The notes: generated from the letters alone by a model not told the origin. A stretch of 64,000 nucleotides of DNA from Luteitalea pratensis (GCF_001618865.1 NZ_CP015136.1:3631001-3695000); one strand, 5' to 3'; counted from the stretch's first letter, positions 1 through 9,439 are shown. Numbers and translations are program-made.

Positions 1-143
1 GCGACGCCGCAGATCATCCCCAGCATCGTCAGGAGCGACCGCAGCTTGTGCGCGAGCAGGTTCTCGAGGCCCATGCGGACATCGGGCCCGAGCCGCGACG
101 TCCAGATATGCGTGCGGCGAGGCCGCGAGGCTGGCGCGTTCAT
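1..143 (-). CDS. ABC transporter permease, FtsX/MacB type (N-terminal fragment)
   Basis: This gene runs leftward off the window edge, so only about 47 N-terminal residues are visible. They include the stretch NLLAHKLRSLLTMLGMI, the amphipathic lead-in to the first membrane helix that is typical of MacB/FtsX-type permeases. The ATG overlaps the stop codon of the upstream adaptor gene as ATGA, which indicates translational coupling. Known family members form an inner-membrane permease that couples an ATPase to MacA/HlyD adaptors and an outer-membrane channel. The three adaptor genes directly upstream fit that role. The ATPase gene, if present, must lie beyond the edge. The substrate cannot be inferred. 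Confidence 0.85.
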   Translation of the reverse strand, partial: MNAPASRPRRTHIWTSRLGPDVRMGLENLLAHKLRSLLTMLGMICGV

Positions 144-1423
144 CGCGCACCTCCTGCGGCCGGCGGCGCTGCTGCCGCCGGTGCATCGTCATCGATCACG
201 GCGGGATCGCGGAGCGCGACAAGGGCGCCTTCCGCCAGTCCATCGACGACCACGCGCGACTGTGTCCGCGCCACCACCTTGACCTTGGTCGGCACGTAGC
301 GCCCGTCCTGCTGGAGGAACACCGTCGGCGTACCGTCCCGATCGAACACGGCCTGCCGCGGCAGGGACAGGGCGTTGCGGAGCGGTGTGCCCTCGATGCG
401 GATGCGCGCAGTGCGGCCGGCCTCGATGCCTTCGGGCAGTGCCGGCATCGCAAAGGTCACGTCGAACTCGCGCTGGGTGCTGGCCCGCCAGAACGGACCG
501 CGATCGGCCATGCCGGACACGGCGAGTACGGTCGCGGGCATCGGGGCCCGTGCGCTGCCGTCGATCAGGACTTCCGCCTTCTGATTGGCCTTCACGGTGG
601 TGGCGAGCGACTCGGCCACCCTGGCCCGCACCTGAATCGCCGTGGGATCCAGCACCTGCAGCACGGGACGTCCGGGCTGCACGCTGTCTCCCTCGCGATA
701 GTCGGGGAGGGACATGCCGGGGTACCCGAAGCCTCCGGACGCATCCATGTTCTGCCGCACCGCGACGACGCCGGCAAAGGGCGCACGGATGGTCATCTGT
801 TCGATGGCATGGCGGGCGCGATCGCGCGCAAGGATCGCCTTCTGCCGCTTTTCGTCGGCGACAGCCCGCGCGGCCTCGCTCGTCCTGGCGCGTGAGCGGA
901 CGTCCTCTTCGATCTGCGCCAGCTTGCGACGGGATTCGTCGAGCGTCAGCTCGTTCTTGCGCGCGTCGACCTCGGCCAGCAATTCGTTCGTCGTGACGTC
1001 GAGTTCAGCCTTGCGCACGTCGAACCGCGCCTTCAGCAGGTTGACCTCGTCCTGCGCGGCCTGCACGGCGCGATCGGCGTCGAGCTTCTGGAGTTCGAGC
1101 CCGGCCTCTTCGACCTCGCTCTCGCTCGTCTCGAGTGCGAATTCCTGCTCGGCCGTGTCGAACCGCATCACCACTTCGTCGGCGGTGACTCGGGTTCCGG
1201 TCGGCGACAGCTGCACGAGGCGGAGGTTGCCGCCGACGGCCGGGGCCGTGATCAGTTGCGAGCGCGTCGCGACGAACTCGCCTGCGGTGTGGACGTCGGA
1301 GCTCACGTCGCTTCGTTCGACCTTCGTGGTGGGCATCTCCTCACGTCCGGAGGCGGTGCCGCACCCGCAGGCCGCGACGGCGGCGGCGAGAACGATCAGC
1401 GCGTCGCGCGCGAACGTGGTCAT
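140..1423 (-). CDS. HlyD/MacA-family periplasmic adaptor lipoprotein (third of three)
   Basis: A 427-residue membrane-fusion (periplasmic adaptor) protein. The N-terminus is a lipoprotein signal with a VAAC-type lipobox and lipidation Cys at residue 19. A lipoyl/barrel-sandwich half follows, then a long charged coiled-coil hairpin rich in Glu, Lys and Arg (about residues 95-210). The second half-motif with TIRAPFAGVVAV comes next, then beta-barrel and membrane-proximal domains. Such proteins bridge an inner-membrane pump to a TolC-like channel. The gene overlaps its upstream and downstream neighbours by 4 bp (ATGA), so it belongs to a single operon with two other adaptors and an FtsX-type permease. 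Confidence 0.9.
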   Translation of the reverse strand: MTTFARDALIVLAAAVAACGCGTASGREEMPTTKVERSDVSSDVHTAGEFVATRSQLITAPAVGGNLRLVQLSPTGTRVTADEVVMRFDTAEQEFALETSESEVEEAGLELQKLDADRAVQAAQDEVNLLKARFDVRKAELDVTTNELLAEVDARKNELTLDESRRKLAQIEEDVRSRARTSEAARAVADEKRQKAILARDRARHAIEQMTIRAPFAGVVAVRQNMDASGGFGYPGMSLPDYREGDSVQPGRPVLQVLDPTAIQVRARVAESLATTVKANQKAEVLIDGSARAPMPATVLAVSGMADRGPFWRASTQREFDVTFAMPALPEGIEAGRTARIRIEGTPLRNALSLPRQAVFDRDGTPTVFLQQDGRYVPTKVKVVARTQSRVVVDGLAEGALVALRDPAVIDDDAPAAAAPPAAGGAR

Positions 1424-2700
1424 TCCGTGCCGCCCCCGATGGCAGCGAGCAACTGGTCGGCGTCGGGCGGCGCGGTGACCGCGACCCGTTCGCCGGGCGC
1501 GAGTCCCGAGGCCACGGCCGTCACGTCGTCGTTACGGTAGGCCACGCTGACGTATCGCGGTTCGATGCCCCGCGGCGTGACGACGTAGGCGATGGGGCGG
1601 CCGCCATGGGCGAACAAGCCCCGCGAGGGCACCAGGATCTGGTTGTCGTGACGCCCCACGCCGACGCGGGCCACGGCACTCATGCCTGGCCGCAGGCGCG
1701 CCTCGGCACGCGTGAGGTCGAGCACCAGTTCGAAGCCTCGCTTGGGCGGCCAGCCGCCAGAGAAGTCCAGCTTCGCAATCGTGCCGATCGAGACGATGCG
1801 CGCGGTCAGTTCCGAGTCGCTCAGGGCGTCCACGCGCACGGTGGCTTCCTGGCCGACTGACAGGCGGCTGCGATCCACTTCGTCGACCATCGCGGTCATG
1901 CGCGCGGAGGCAAGATCAGGCAGTTCGGCAATCTGCGCGCCCGCCCAGGCGGCGTCGCCGACCTGGAACGGCCGGTTGCCCTGGCCGAACTGGCCCGCTC
2001 GCCAGTTTTCGAGCACGACCATGACGCCATCAGTGGGCGCGCGGATCACGAGCGCCTGCAGACCACGCGACGTCCGTCCGACTTCCGCCTGGGCACGTTC
2101 GAGCTTGCCCTCGAGGCTGCCGACCGTGGCCTTGGTGACTTCCCGGCCGCTCGACAGCACGGTGTCGGTCTCGCGCAGCTTCTGCTCCTTATCCGAGAGA
2201 CCGAGGCGTGCCTTCTGCTCGTCGAAGCGCGACTGGAGTTCGCCGACCTTGACATCGAGCTTGGCGCGCTCGACGTCGAATTCCGCAGTCACACGGCCCG
2301 TCGTGACCTCCTCGAGCTTCAGGCGTCCTTCGGCGTCGGCCTTGCTGATCTCCGCATGCGAGGCGCGCAGGTCCGACTGCTTCTCGTCGAACCGCTGTTT
2401 CAGCGCCGTGGCGTCGAAGGCGATGACGAGATCGCCCTTCTTGACGCTGGAGCCGTTGGCCGCCATTTCCAGGATGCGCAGGTCGCCGGCATCGGACGGC
2501 GCGGTCAACGACTGGGAGCGCAGGGCTTTGATCTCGCCCCGGATGGTGGCTCGATCCAGGAACGTGCCTCGCGTGACCTCGACGGTCTCCGTGTCGAGCG
2601 CGGTCGCGCCGCCGCCGAGCGCCTGCCAGCCACCGACGGCGACGGCCGCCAGCACGATGGTCGCCACGGCGATCCGACGGTGCCCCTTGCGAATGGTCAT
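1420..2700 (-). CDS. HlyD/MacA-family periplasmic adaptor (second of three)
   Basis: A 426-residue adaptor of the membrane-fusion family. It is anchored by one N-terminal membrane helix (about residues 9-28) and has no lipobox Cys, unlike the adaptors on either side. A long helical hairpin is visible around residues 90-210, followed by a lipoyl-domain return strand (VIRAPTDGVMVVLENW) and a beta-barrel region. It starts at ATG in an ATGA overlap with the preceding gene and ends in another ATGA overlap. Having differently anchored adaptors side by side suggests that they assemble together or serve alternative complexes. This is inference. Confidence 0.9.
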   Translation of the reverse strand: MTIRKGHRRIAVATIVLAAVAVGGWQALGGGATALDTETVEVTRGTFLDRATIRGEIKALRSQSLTAPSDAGDLRILEMAANGSSVKKGDLVIAFDATALKQRFDEKQSDLRASHAEISKADAEGRLKLEEVTTGRVTAEFDVERAKLDVKVGELQSRFDEQKARLGLSDKEQKLRETDTVLSSGREVTKATVGSLEGKLERAQAEVGRTSRGLQALVIRAPTDGVMVVLENWRAGQFGQGNRPFQVGDAAWAGAQIAELPDLASARMTAMVDEVDRSRLSVGQEATVRVDALSDSELTARIVSIGTIAKLDFSGGWPPKRGFELVLDLTRAEARLRPGMSAVARVGVGRHDNQILVPSRGLFAHGGRPIAYVVTPRGIEPRYVSVAYRNDDVTAVASGLAPGERVAVTAPPDADQLLAAIGGGTE

Positions 2701-3941
2701 GACCGTGCGCCTCCCGGGAGATCGACCCGATCACCGGCCGCGACGCCCTTTTCGATCACCGCCTCGCGTTCGGTGAGCGCCGTCACTGTCACCGCCCGCC
2801 ACTGCCCGTTGACCGAGACGCCGGCCACGCCGTCGCGCCAGCTGATGGCTTGCCGCGGCACCGTGAGCGCCTTGGACCAGGCCCCCAGGCGTACGTCCAC
2901 GGCGGCAGACAGGTCGGGCGTCAGGGTCGCATCGGCGTTCTGTACCGAGAACACTGCGAGGAGCGTCCGGACCTTGTCCGACATGCCTGGCGTGGCGACG
3001 GGCGCGAGTCCGTCGAGCCGACCGCTGTAGCGTTGCTTGGGGTAGGCATCGAGCGTGATGTCGGCAGGCAGGCCGACGGTCATGCCCGGCAGATCTGACT
3101 GGTTCAACTTGACGCGGACCCGCATCGCACCCTCGGCGACCACGTCGAGCAGTCCGAGGCCGGTGCGCACTTCCTCGCCCTCCTGTGGCTCTCCCAGCCG
3201 TCCGCTCTTCCAGATTGTGCGCAGGACCGCGAGACCTTCGATGGGCGCCCGAATCAGCAGACGTTCGGCGTTGGCTTCGGCGTGCTCCCAGGCGCGGCGT
3301 GCGCGGTCACGACGGACCTCGAGGGTCCGTACTTCGGCCCGGGCCGCCGTGAGCTTCAAGTCGTAGGTCTTCCGCAGCTGCGCCAGTTCGGCCTCGGCGG
3401 CCTCCCGGAGCAACAGGTTCTTCTCGGCCTCGATCTTGGGCAGGAGCTCGTTCTTGTCGACTTCCAGCCGGGCCAGCTTGAGGGCGTTCTCGGCTGTCAT
3501 CAGCGCGGTTTCGTCCTTCGCGCGCTGTTCGGCCTGCTCGGCCTGCTTCTTCCGGACCTGCTCGGTGAGGTCCCTGAACTCGGCCTTCTTCTCCAGCGCC
3601 AGGTTCACCTGGGCCTGGCGGTCGAACTCCACCAGGAGATCTCCGACTCTCACGCGCGTGCCGTTGGTGACAATCCGCGTCACCACCAGGGCGTTCGGGC
3701 TCTGCCCCGTGTTCAGGCCGCCTTGTCCCATGATGCGCGGGACGACGACGGCAGCGGCGTTCTGGGCCTCGACCGACCCGTGCAGGCGCAGCACGTGGGT
3801 GACGTCGCGACGCTCCACGACGGCGGTGGAGGACGGCGCCGACGCCGTGGAGTCTGCCACCGGGGCCGACGCACTGCCGGACGCGCAGCCCACCGCCGCG
3901 AGTAGCAGGCCCAGGGAGATGAGGCGCGAGATGGAATGCAC
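2697..3941 (-). CDS. HlyD/MacA-family periplasmic adaptor lipoprotein (first of three)
   Basis: A 414-residue adaptor that heads the efflux operon. It has a lipoprotein signal with lipobox AVGC and Cys at residue 19. A lipoyl half-motif, a long Lys/Glu-rich coiled coil (about residues 120-220) and a return strand containing LLIRAPIEGLAVLR follow. Translation appears to start at GTG (3941) with no clear Shine-Dalgarno sequence. Only 46 bp separate it from the tag gene upstream, so the operon promoter is either in that gap or before tag. Family knowledge points to tripartite export. Substrate and partner channel are unknown. Confidence 0.88.
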   Translation of the reverse strand: MHSISRLISLGLLLAAVGCASGSASAPVADSTASAPSSTAVVERRDVTHVLRLHGSVEAQNAAAVVVPRIMGQGGLNTGQSPNALVVTRIVTNGTRVRVGDLLVEFDRQAQVNLALEKKAEFRDLTEQVRKKQAEQAEQRAKDETALMTAENALKLARLEVDKNELLPKIEAEKNLLLREAAEAELAQLRKTYDLKLTAARAEVRTLEVRRDRARRAWEHAEANAERLLIRAPIEGLAVLRTIWKSGRLGEPQEGEEVRTGLGLLDVVAEGAMRVRVKLNQSDLPGMTVGLPADITLDAYPKQRYSGRLDGLAPVATPGMSDKVRTLLAVFSVQNADATLTPDLSAAVDVRLGAWSKALTVPRQAISWRDGVAGVSVNGQWRAVTVTALTEREAVIEKGVAAGDRVDLPGGARS

Positions 3942-3987
3942 GTGTTTGCCGCGTTAGACGAAAGTATCAGGGGAAAGGTTGGATATC

Positions 3988-4539
3988 TCAGCCAGTACGT
4001 TTCCAGCACGTCGCGAGGTGGTCGTCCACGAGCCCTGCCGCCTGCATGAACGCGTAACAGATGGTCGGACCAACGAACGTGGCCCCCATTTTTCGCAACG
4101 CGGCGCTCATCGCGTGCGCCTCTGGCGCTGCGGTAGGCACCTCTCCCATTGACGTCCAGCGGTTGATACGTGTGCGACCGCCGACGAAGTTCCACACGAA
4201 CGCATCGAGGGAACCGTCACGGACCTGAATCTCCTGCACCGCCTTCGCGGTCCGAATCGCACCCCGTACCTTCAGCCGATTGCGGACGATGCCCGGATCG
4301 GCGAGCAGTCTCGCCACATCTTCGTCGCCATACGCCGCCACCCGATCGATGTCGAAGCCGTCGAACGCCTGGCGATAGGCCTCGCGCTTACGCAGCACCG
4401 TTATCCAGCTCAGCCCGGCCTGCGCGCCTTCGAGAATCAGCAGTTCGAACAGTCGCCGGTCGTCATGTACGGGGACACCCCATTCCTCGTCGTGATAGGC
4501 GACGTACAGCGGATCGGTTCCACACCAGGGACAGCGCAT
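3988..4539 (-). CDS. tag: DNA-3-methyladenine glycosylase I
   Basis: Excises 3-methyladenine from alkylated DNA in base excision repair, in the cytoplasm. At 183 residues it matches the family length. The zinc site of the HhH glycosylase Tag family is complete: Cys3 and His16 at the N-terminus and His174 and Cys178 at the C-terminus. The conserved acidic residue is Glu37 in LILEGAQAGLSW. The signature YHDEEWGVP is present. A TAGAGT box lies 9 bp before the ATG, so the mRNA leader may be extremely short. A 7-unit heptamer array begins 26 bp upstream of the start. Confidence 0.97.
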   Translation of the reverse strand: MRCPWCGTDPLYVAYHDEEWGVPVHDDRRLFELLILEGAQAGLSWITVLRKREAYRQAFDGFDIDRVAAYGDEDVARLLADPGIVRNRLKVRGAIRTAKAVQEIQVRDGSLDAFVWNFVGGRTRINRWTSMGEVPTAAPEAHAMSAALRKMGATFVGPTICYAFMQAAGLVDDHLATCWKRTG

Positions 4540-4564
4540 CGTCGAAACACTCTAATGCCTGATG

Positions 4565-4613
4565 CTCAGATCTCAGGTCTCAGGTCTCAGGTCTCAGGTC
4601 TCAGGTCTCAGGA
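4565..4613. repeat. Tandem heptamer array (CTCAGGT)n, 7 units
   Basis: Seven consecutive 7-nt units: CTCAGAT, five identical CTCAGGT, then CTCAGGA. It lies upstream of the tag gene. The same unit family recurs near 24.9 kb and 49.0 kb. A relic of another heptamer family (reverse complement of ACGCTTG) follows at about 4625-4636. Confidence 0.95.
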
Positions 4614-4659
4614 CGGAGGCCGGGCGTCAAGCGTTAACGGACGTGGCAAGAGCCCTGTA

Positions 4660-4700
4660 ATGCCGCGATGCCGCGAATGCCGCCAATGCTGGGAATGGCA
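4660..4700. repeat. Tandem nonamer array (ATGCCGCGA-like)
   Basis: Four imperfect units of 8-9 nt (ATGCCGCG, ATGCCGCGA, ATGCCGCCA, ATGCTGGGA) plus a partial unit. The same unit type appears at 31952-31980 and, as its complement, at 23856-23880. Confidence 0.85.
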
Positions 4701-4732
4701 AGCGCCGACCGCAGCCCCGCGGCGATGCGGAT

Positions 4733-4812
4733 GTAGCCGTCGACCTTCAGGTCCACGGACGGTGTCGTTCTGCGGTGTAGCCGTCGACCTCGGTCGACCG
4801 ACGACGGCGGGG
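4733..4812. repeat. Two palindromic GTCGA-arm repeats
   Basis: Two copies of a short hairpin element beginning GTAGCCGTCGACCT, at about 4733-4760 and 4777-4812. Each has GTCGA-containing arms around a short loop. Related copies occur at 11892-12049, 32056-32079 and 51939-51962. They lie between the nonamer array and the end of the HD-GYP gene. No coding region is visible in 4540-4829. Confidence 0.8.
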
Positions 4813-4829
4813 AGACCGGCGTCGCTACC

Positions 4830-5924
4830 CTACGCTCGCGGCGCGCGTAGGGTCTTGACGAACTGCGTGAGCAGGTCCTGGTCGAAGTGCGAGGCGAGGT
4901 GGGTGGACATCAGGTGCAGCGCATCCACCGGCTTCATCGCGCGCTGGTAGCTGCGATCGCTGGTCATCGCGTCGTACACGTCCGCGATGGCCGCGACGCG
5001 CCCGAACAGGTGGATGTGTTGCGGTTCGAGCGCACGCGGATAGCCGTGGCCGCTGAGGCGTTCGTGGTGCTGCGAGACGGCCACCATGCCGAGCGATCCC
5101 ATGCGTCCATCGGCCTGGAGGATGTGCTCGCCGCGGACCACGTGCGTGCGCATCAAGGCCATCTCCTCCTCGGTATATGCGCCGGGCTTCACGATCAACT
5201 CGCGGGGTAGTTCGCTCTTGCCGATGTCGTGCAGCAGGCCACCGAGCGCGAGGTCGCGGAGATCGCTCGCGTTGCGAACGCCGGCGGCATGCGCAAGACC
5301 GGTGGCGAAGATGCTGACGTTCATCGAGTGCCGGACGGTGTCGTAGTCGCGCGCCATCAGCGCCGCCATGTGGCCGAGCGCTTCCTTCTCCTTGACGATG
5401 AGCGCGACGGTCTGCTGCGCGACGCGCCTCGTGCGCGGCACGGCCTCGGTGTGACGCGGGTCGATCATCACGGCCTCGAGCGTCGTCTGCGCGGCCGACT
5501 GCAGTAACTCGACCTTCCGAGGAGTGGCGATCTGCGGGTTCGCGAGCAGGGTCTCGAGGTGGCGCTCCACATAGTGCTCGTAGCGCCGGCGCTCGTCGCC
5601 CTTCAGCCAGAGCGTCTGGACGTTGTTGGCGAGCAACCGGGCGTGGTGAGCGGTCGTGAACTCCAGGTCCGGACCGCGGAACAGGACGAAGTGCCCCGGC
5701 GATGTCTGGAGGTGCAGGTGGAAATCGACGACCGAGTCTATGACCAGGCCATCGAGATGCACGGGGATGTAGATCGGACGCACGTGACCGAACGCCGCCC
5801 GGACCGACCCCTCGGGCGTCTCGGGCACTGACAGCACGGCGCGTGCGGGGCTCGCCACGGCGGGGAGAGTGCAAGACGCGGGCCGATACGGTCGAGTTGC
5901 GTTGCGGGCCAAACGCGTGATCAC
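4830..5924 (-). CDS. HD-GYP domain cyclic-di-GMP phosphodiesterase
   Basis: Predicted to hydrolyse cyclic di-GMP. The N-terminal 100 or so residues form the non-catalytic domain that often precedes HD-GYP, with IPVHLDGL and FVLFRGPDLEF. The HD-GYP domain shows LLHDIGKSELP (HD at about 232-233), the HHE motif at about 286-288 and the GYP motif at about 294-296, followed by AAIADVYDAMTSDRSY. The start chosen is GTG at 5924, because GGGAG lies 6 nt upstream; a GTG seven codons earlier (5945) has no such site. Sensory input is not evident. A PilZ gene at 22.5 kb is a possible c-di-GMP effector in the same region. Confidence 0.93.
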   Translation of the reverse strand: MITRLARNATRPYRPASCTLPAVASPARAVLSVPETPEGSVRAAFGHVRPIYIPVHLDGLVIDSVVDFHLHLQTSPGHFVLFRGPDLEFTTAHHARLLANNVQTLWLKGDERRRYEHYVERHLETLLANPQIATPRKVELLQSAAQTTLEAVMIDPRHTEAVPRTRRVAQQTVALIVKEKEALGHMAALMARDYDTVRHSMNVSIFATGLAHAAGVRNASDLRDLALGGLLHDIGKSELPRELIVKPGAYTEEEMALMRTHVVRGEHILQADGRMGSLGMVAVSQHHERLSGHGYPRALEPQHIHLFGRVAAIADVYDAMTSDRSYQRAMKPVDALHLMSTHLASHFDQDLLTQFVKTLRAPRA

Positions 5925-6109
5925 GTAGAACTCCCTCAACACCACCGTCCCGGCGTCGGACAGAAACGTAACTGCCGTGCCAGCAGACCGTCACGTGGTC
6001 GTCGTCCCGGCGTCGTCACCGGATCACCGCCCGCGGCTAGGGTGGCCGCAGGTGTGCGGATCCGGCGCAACTGCCGGACGACAGGCACGCCTTTCGAGGA
6101 CATTGCGAC

Positions 6110-9100
6110 ATGAGACGACTCCTCCTCGCCCTTGCGCTGCTGCTCGCGTGCCGCACGGGTGCCTTCGCGCAATTCGAGACCGGTGCGATCACCGGTACTG
6201 TTCGCGACGAGAGTGGCGGCGTGCTGCCCGGGGTCACGGTGACGCTGACCAACATCGACACGGGCGTCGTGCAGACGGCGGCCACCAACGATGCCGGGGT
6301 ATACGAGTTCTTCACCCTGCGCCTCGGCCGCTATGACGTCCGGGCGGAGTTGCAGGGCTTCACGTCGTCACGCGTCTCCGAGGTGGCGGTTGGCATCGGC
6401 GCCAGGCAGCGCGTGGACATCGCGCTCGGCGTGGGCCAGTTGAGCGAGTCGGTGGACGTCTCGGCGTCCAGGCTGGGGCTGGAACGCGACTCCAGCCAGC
6501 GTGGCCAGGTCGTGACCAGCGAGCAGGCGGTGGCCTTGCCGCTGAACGGTCGCGAGTACTCGGCGCTGGTCCTGCTCACCACGGGTGTCCGGGCCTCGGC
6601 GCTCAACACCGGCGGCCTGACACCCCGCGAAGGCGCCTTCAACGTCAACGGCCTGCGGAGCACGTTCAACAATTTCCTGCTCGATGGCGTGGACAACAAC
6701 GCGTACGGCACGAGCAACCAGGGCTTTTCGAACCAGGTCATGCAGCCGCCGCCCGATGCGCTCGACGAGTTCAAGGTCGTGACCAACAACATGAGCGCCG
6801 AGTACGGCCGTAGTGGCGGCGCCACGATCAACGTCGCCTACAAGAGCGGCACCAACCGGTTCTCTGGATCGGCCTGGGAGTTCTTCCGCGACGACAGCCT
6901 GAATGCGGTCGGCTTCTTTCGCCCGCCCGTGGGCACCGAGCCGCAGTTGCAGCGCAACCAGTTCGGCCTGGTTGCCGGCGGTCCGATCGTCCGCAACCGC
7001 GCCTTCTTCTTCACCGACTATGAGGCCTTCCGCCAGGACCAGCGCTTCGTCTCGTTCGCGAGCATCCCGACGCTCGAGGATCGACAGGGCGTGCTTCCCG
7101 TGGACGTGCGCGACCCGCGCACCGGCATTGTCTATCCGGCCGGCGCGACGCTGCCGATGACGACGTTTGCCCGCACCGTGCTTGGTCAGTTGCCGGAGCC
7201 GACCGGACCCGGACGCTCGAACAACTACCGCCGGCTGCGGACCTTCGAAAGCGACATCGACAAGTTCAACGTCAAGCTGGACTCGCGGCTCGGCACCGCG
7301 CTGAACGTGTTCGGACGCTACGGCTACCGCGACTCCGACGTCTTCGACGAGCCCGTGCTGCCGCTGCCGGTCGGCGGCGACAGCAACGGCAACCTGTACA
7401 CCACCAACAAACAGCTCGCGATCGGCGCGACATGGATGCAGTCGCCGACGCGCCTGCTCGAGGCGCGCTTCGGCTGGTCGTCCACGAGCGGCGGCAAGGA
7501 CCCGGTCAACCTCGGCACCCCCGACGCGTTCGAGGCATACGGGATCACTGGCTTGCCGACCGATCCACGCGTCGCCGGGGGCCTGCCCACGCAGATGATC
7601 AACGGTTTCACGAACCTCGGCCGGCAGGCCACCAACCCGCAGTGGCAATACCCCGACGTCTGGAACCCGAAGATCAACTACTCGTGGGTCGTGGACCGGC
7701 ACTCCCTGAAGTTCGGGTACGAGTTCCAGCACATCCAGACCGAAGTGCAGGACGTCAACCCTCTCTACGGCCGCGACGCCTACGCCGGGCAATTCACGCG
7801 GCCGTCGACCTCGGCAGCCAGCACGTTGTACAACCTCTCCGACTTCATGTTCGGCTACCGCAGCCAGTACGCCCTCAGCAACATCCTCGTCGCCAACCTG
7901 CGCCAGAACATGCAGTTTGCCTACGTGCAGGACGACTGGCGCGTCAACGATACGCTGACGCTGAACCTCGGCCTCCGCTATGAATACGCCACGCCGCATT
8001 GGGAGCGCGACAACATCCTCTCGAACTTCGATCCGATGACGCGGACGATGGTGCTCGCGCAGGACGGGTCTCTGGAAGATCGGTCGACGATCCAGCCTGA
8101 TCGCAACAATCTCGGACCGCGACTCGGGTTTGCGTACACGGTTACCCCGAAGACGGTCTCGCGTGGCGGCTACGGCGTCTCCTTCATCCATTTCCACCGC
8201 GCCGGCGGGGCGAACCTGCTGCCGATCAACGGGCCGCAGGTCATCAACGCCGTCGAGAACCAGGTCGACCCGGCGTCGGCCGGCTTCCGGCCGACGGAAC
8301 TCGGATACCCCGCGGACCTGACCGACCCCTCGCGGTTCAATCCGCTGCGCGCCAACATCACCTACATGCCACGCGACTACGAGTCGAGCCGCGTGCAGAG
8401 CTGGTATGTGTCGGTACAGCGAGAGCTGTGGCGCAACACGATCCTCGACGTCGCTTATGTCGGCAACCGGGCGGACGGGCAGTTGCTGTTTGCCAACCTC
8501 AATCAGGCGGTGCCCAACGCACCTGGTGAGTCCCTGCCGCTGCAGGCGCGCCGGCCCATCGCCGAGTACGGCGACATCACCTATTCGTGGAACGGTGGCT
8601 TCTCGCGCTACCACAGCGCGCAGATCCGGTTCGAGTCACGGCTGCGAGGCCTGATGCTGCTCAACTCGCTCACCCTGTCTCGTGCGCGCGACAACGGGGC
8701 CGGCTCGCTCGAGAGCCCCAATGGCAACTTTCCGGCGCCGCAGGACTTCTACAACATGGCCGCCGAGGAGGCACTCTCGGGGTACAACCAGCCGTATAAC
8801 AACACCACGAGCGTCGTGTGGGATGTGCCCGTGGGCCGTGACCGCAAGTGGCTCGCCGATGTCTCGCCGTGGCTGGATTTGCTGATCGGCGGCTGGCAGG
8901 TGGCCGGTATCAGCACCCTTGCGGCCGGCGAGGCCGTCACGTTCATCTACACGCCGACGGCGCAGGTGCAGGTGTCGGGTATCCAGCAGGACTTCCGCGG
9001 TGCCAACAACTACCGTCCCAACATCGTCGGCGACCCGTACGGCGACCGCGATTCGACGACCAGCTATTTCAATAGCGACATGGTGCAGATTCCGACCGGG

Positions 9101-9358
9101 AACAACCCGTTTGGCAACGCGTCGCGCAACAACGTGCGCGGACCCGATTTCTGGCAGGTCGATCTCGCGCTCTCGAAGAACGTGCGATTGCCGATCGGCA
9201 GCAACACGCAACTGCAGGTGCGTGTGGAGGCCTTCAACCTGCTCAATCACACGAACTTCCGCGCGCCCGTGGGCAATCGCAGCGCCAACAACTTCGGCAG
9301 CATCACCAGTACGTACGATCCGCGGCAGCTGCAACTCGGCGTGAAGGTGAGCTTCTAG
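6110..9358 (+). CDS. Oar-like TonB-dependent outer-membrane receptor
   Basis: A 1082-residue outer-membrane protein. A signal peptide ends near AFAQ (residue 21). A carboxypeptidase-regulatory-like beta-sandwich follows (ITGTVRDESGGVLPGVTVTL, about residues 25-105), then a plug domain (about 125-235, with LLDGVDNNAYGTSN) and a long beta-barrel ending in the aromatic terminus LGVKVSF. This architecture is abundant in Acidobacteriota and generally serves TonB-driven uptake, often of carbohydrate. The GH13 gene downstream fits carbohydrate use, but the link is only contextual. GAGGA lies 9 nt before the ATG. The gene is monocistronic by position, with a strong stem-loop after its stop. Confidence 0.93.
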   Translation: MRRLLLALALLLACRTGAFAQFETGAITGTVRDESGGVLPGVTVTLTNIDTGVVQTAATNDAGVYEFFTLRLGRYDVRAELQGFTSSRVSEVAVGIGARQRVDIALGVGQLSESVDVSASRLGLERDSSQRGQVVTSEQAVALPLNGREYSALVLLTTGVRASALNTGGLTPREGAFNVNGLRSTFNNFLLDGVDNNAYGTSNQGFSNQVMQPPPDALDEFKVVTNNMSAEYGRSGGATINVAYKSGTNRFSGSAWEFFRDDSLNAVGFFRPPVGTEPQLQRNQFGLVAGGPIVRNRAFFFTDYEAFRQDQRFVSFASIPTLEDRQGVLPVDVRDPRTGIVYPAGATLPMTTFARTVLGQLPEPTGPGRSNNYRRLRTFESDIDKFNVKLDSRLGTALNVFGRYGYRDSDVFDEPVLPLPVGGDSNGNLYTTNKQLAIGATWMQSPTRLLEARFGWSSTSGGKDPVNLGTPDAFEAYGITGLPTDPRVAGGLPTQMINGFTNLGRQATNPQWQYPDVWNPKINYSWVVDRHSLKFGYEFQHIQTEVQDVNPLYGRDAYAGQFTRPSTSAASTLYNLSDFMFGYRSQYALSNILVANLRQNMQFAYVQDDWRVNDTLTLNLGLRYEYATPHWERDNILSNFDPMTRTMVLAQDGSLEDRSTIQPDRNNLGPRLGFAYTVTPKTVSRGGYGVSFIHFHRAGGANLLPINGPQVINAVENQVDPASAGFRPTELGYPADLTDPSRFNPLRANITYMPRDYESSRVQSWYVSVQRELWRNTILDVAYVGNRADGQLLFANLNQAVPNAPGESLPLQARRPIAEYGDITYSWNGGFSRYHSAQIRFESRLRGLMLLNSLTLSRARDNGAGSLESPNGNFPAPQDFYNMAAEEALSGYNQPYNNTTSVVWDVPVGRDRKWLADVSPWLDLLIGGWQVAGISTLAAGEAVTFIYTPTAQVQVSGIQQDFRGANNYRPNIVGDPYGDRDSTTSYFNSDMVQIPTGNNPFGNASRNNVRGPDFWQVDLALSKNVRLPIGSNTQLQVRVEAFNLLNHTNFRAPVGNRSANNFGSITSTYDPRQLQLGVKVSF

Positions 9359-9370
9359 CGACACGACGCC

Positions 9371-9396
9371 TGGGGCGCCCGAACCGGGGCGCCCCA
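9371..9396 (+). terminator. Stem-loop after the TonB-dependent receptor gene
   Basis: A perfect 10-bp stem, TGGGGCGCCC/GGGCGCCCCA, around a 6-nt loop, starting 13 bp after the stop codon. No U-tract follows, so it may act as a weak intrinsic terminator or an mRNA 3' end stabiliser. Confidence 0.6.
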
Positions 9397-9439
9397 CCTG
9401 GCTGGATAGTGTGCGCAGCGCCGTTACCCAGGAATTTGG

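Noticed and set aside
6368-8614. Long minus-strand frame opposite the TonB-dependent receptor
   Set aside because: Composition is typical of antisense reading and the plus-strand protein has a complete signal, plug and barrel.
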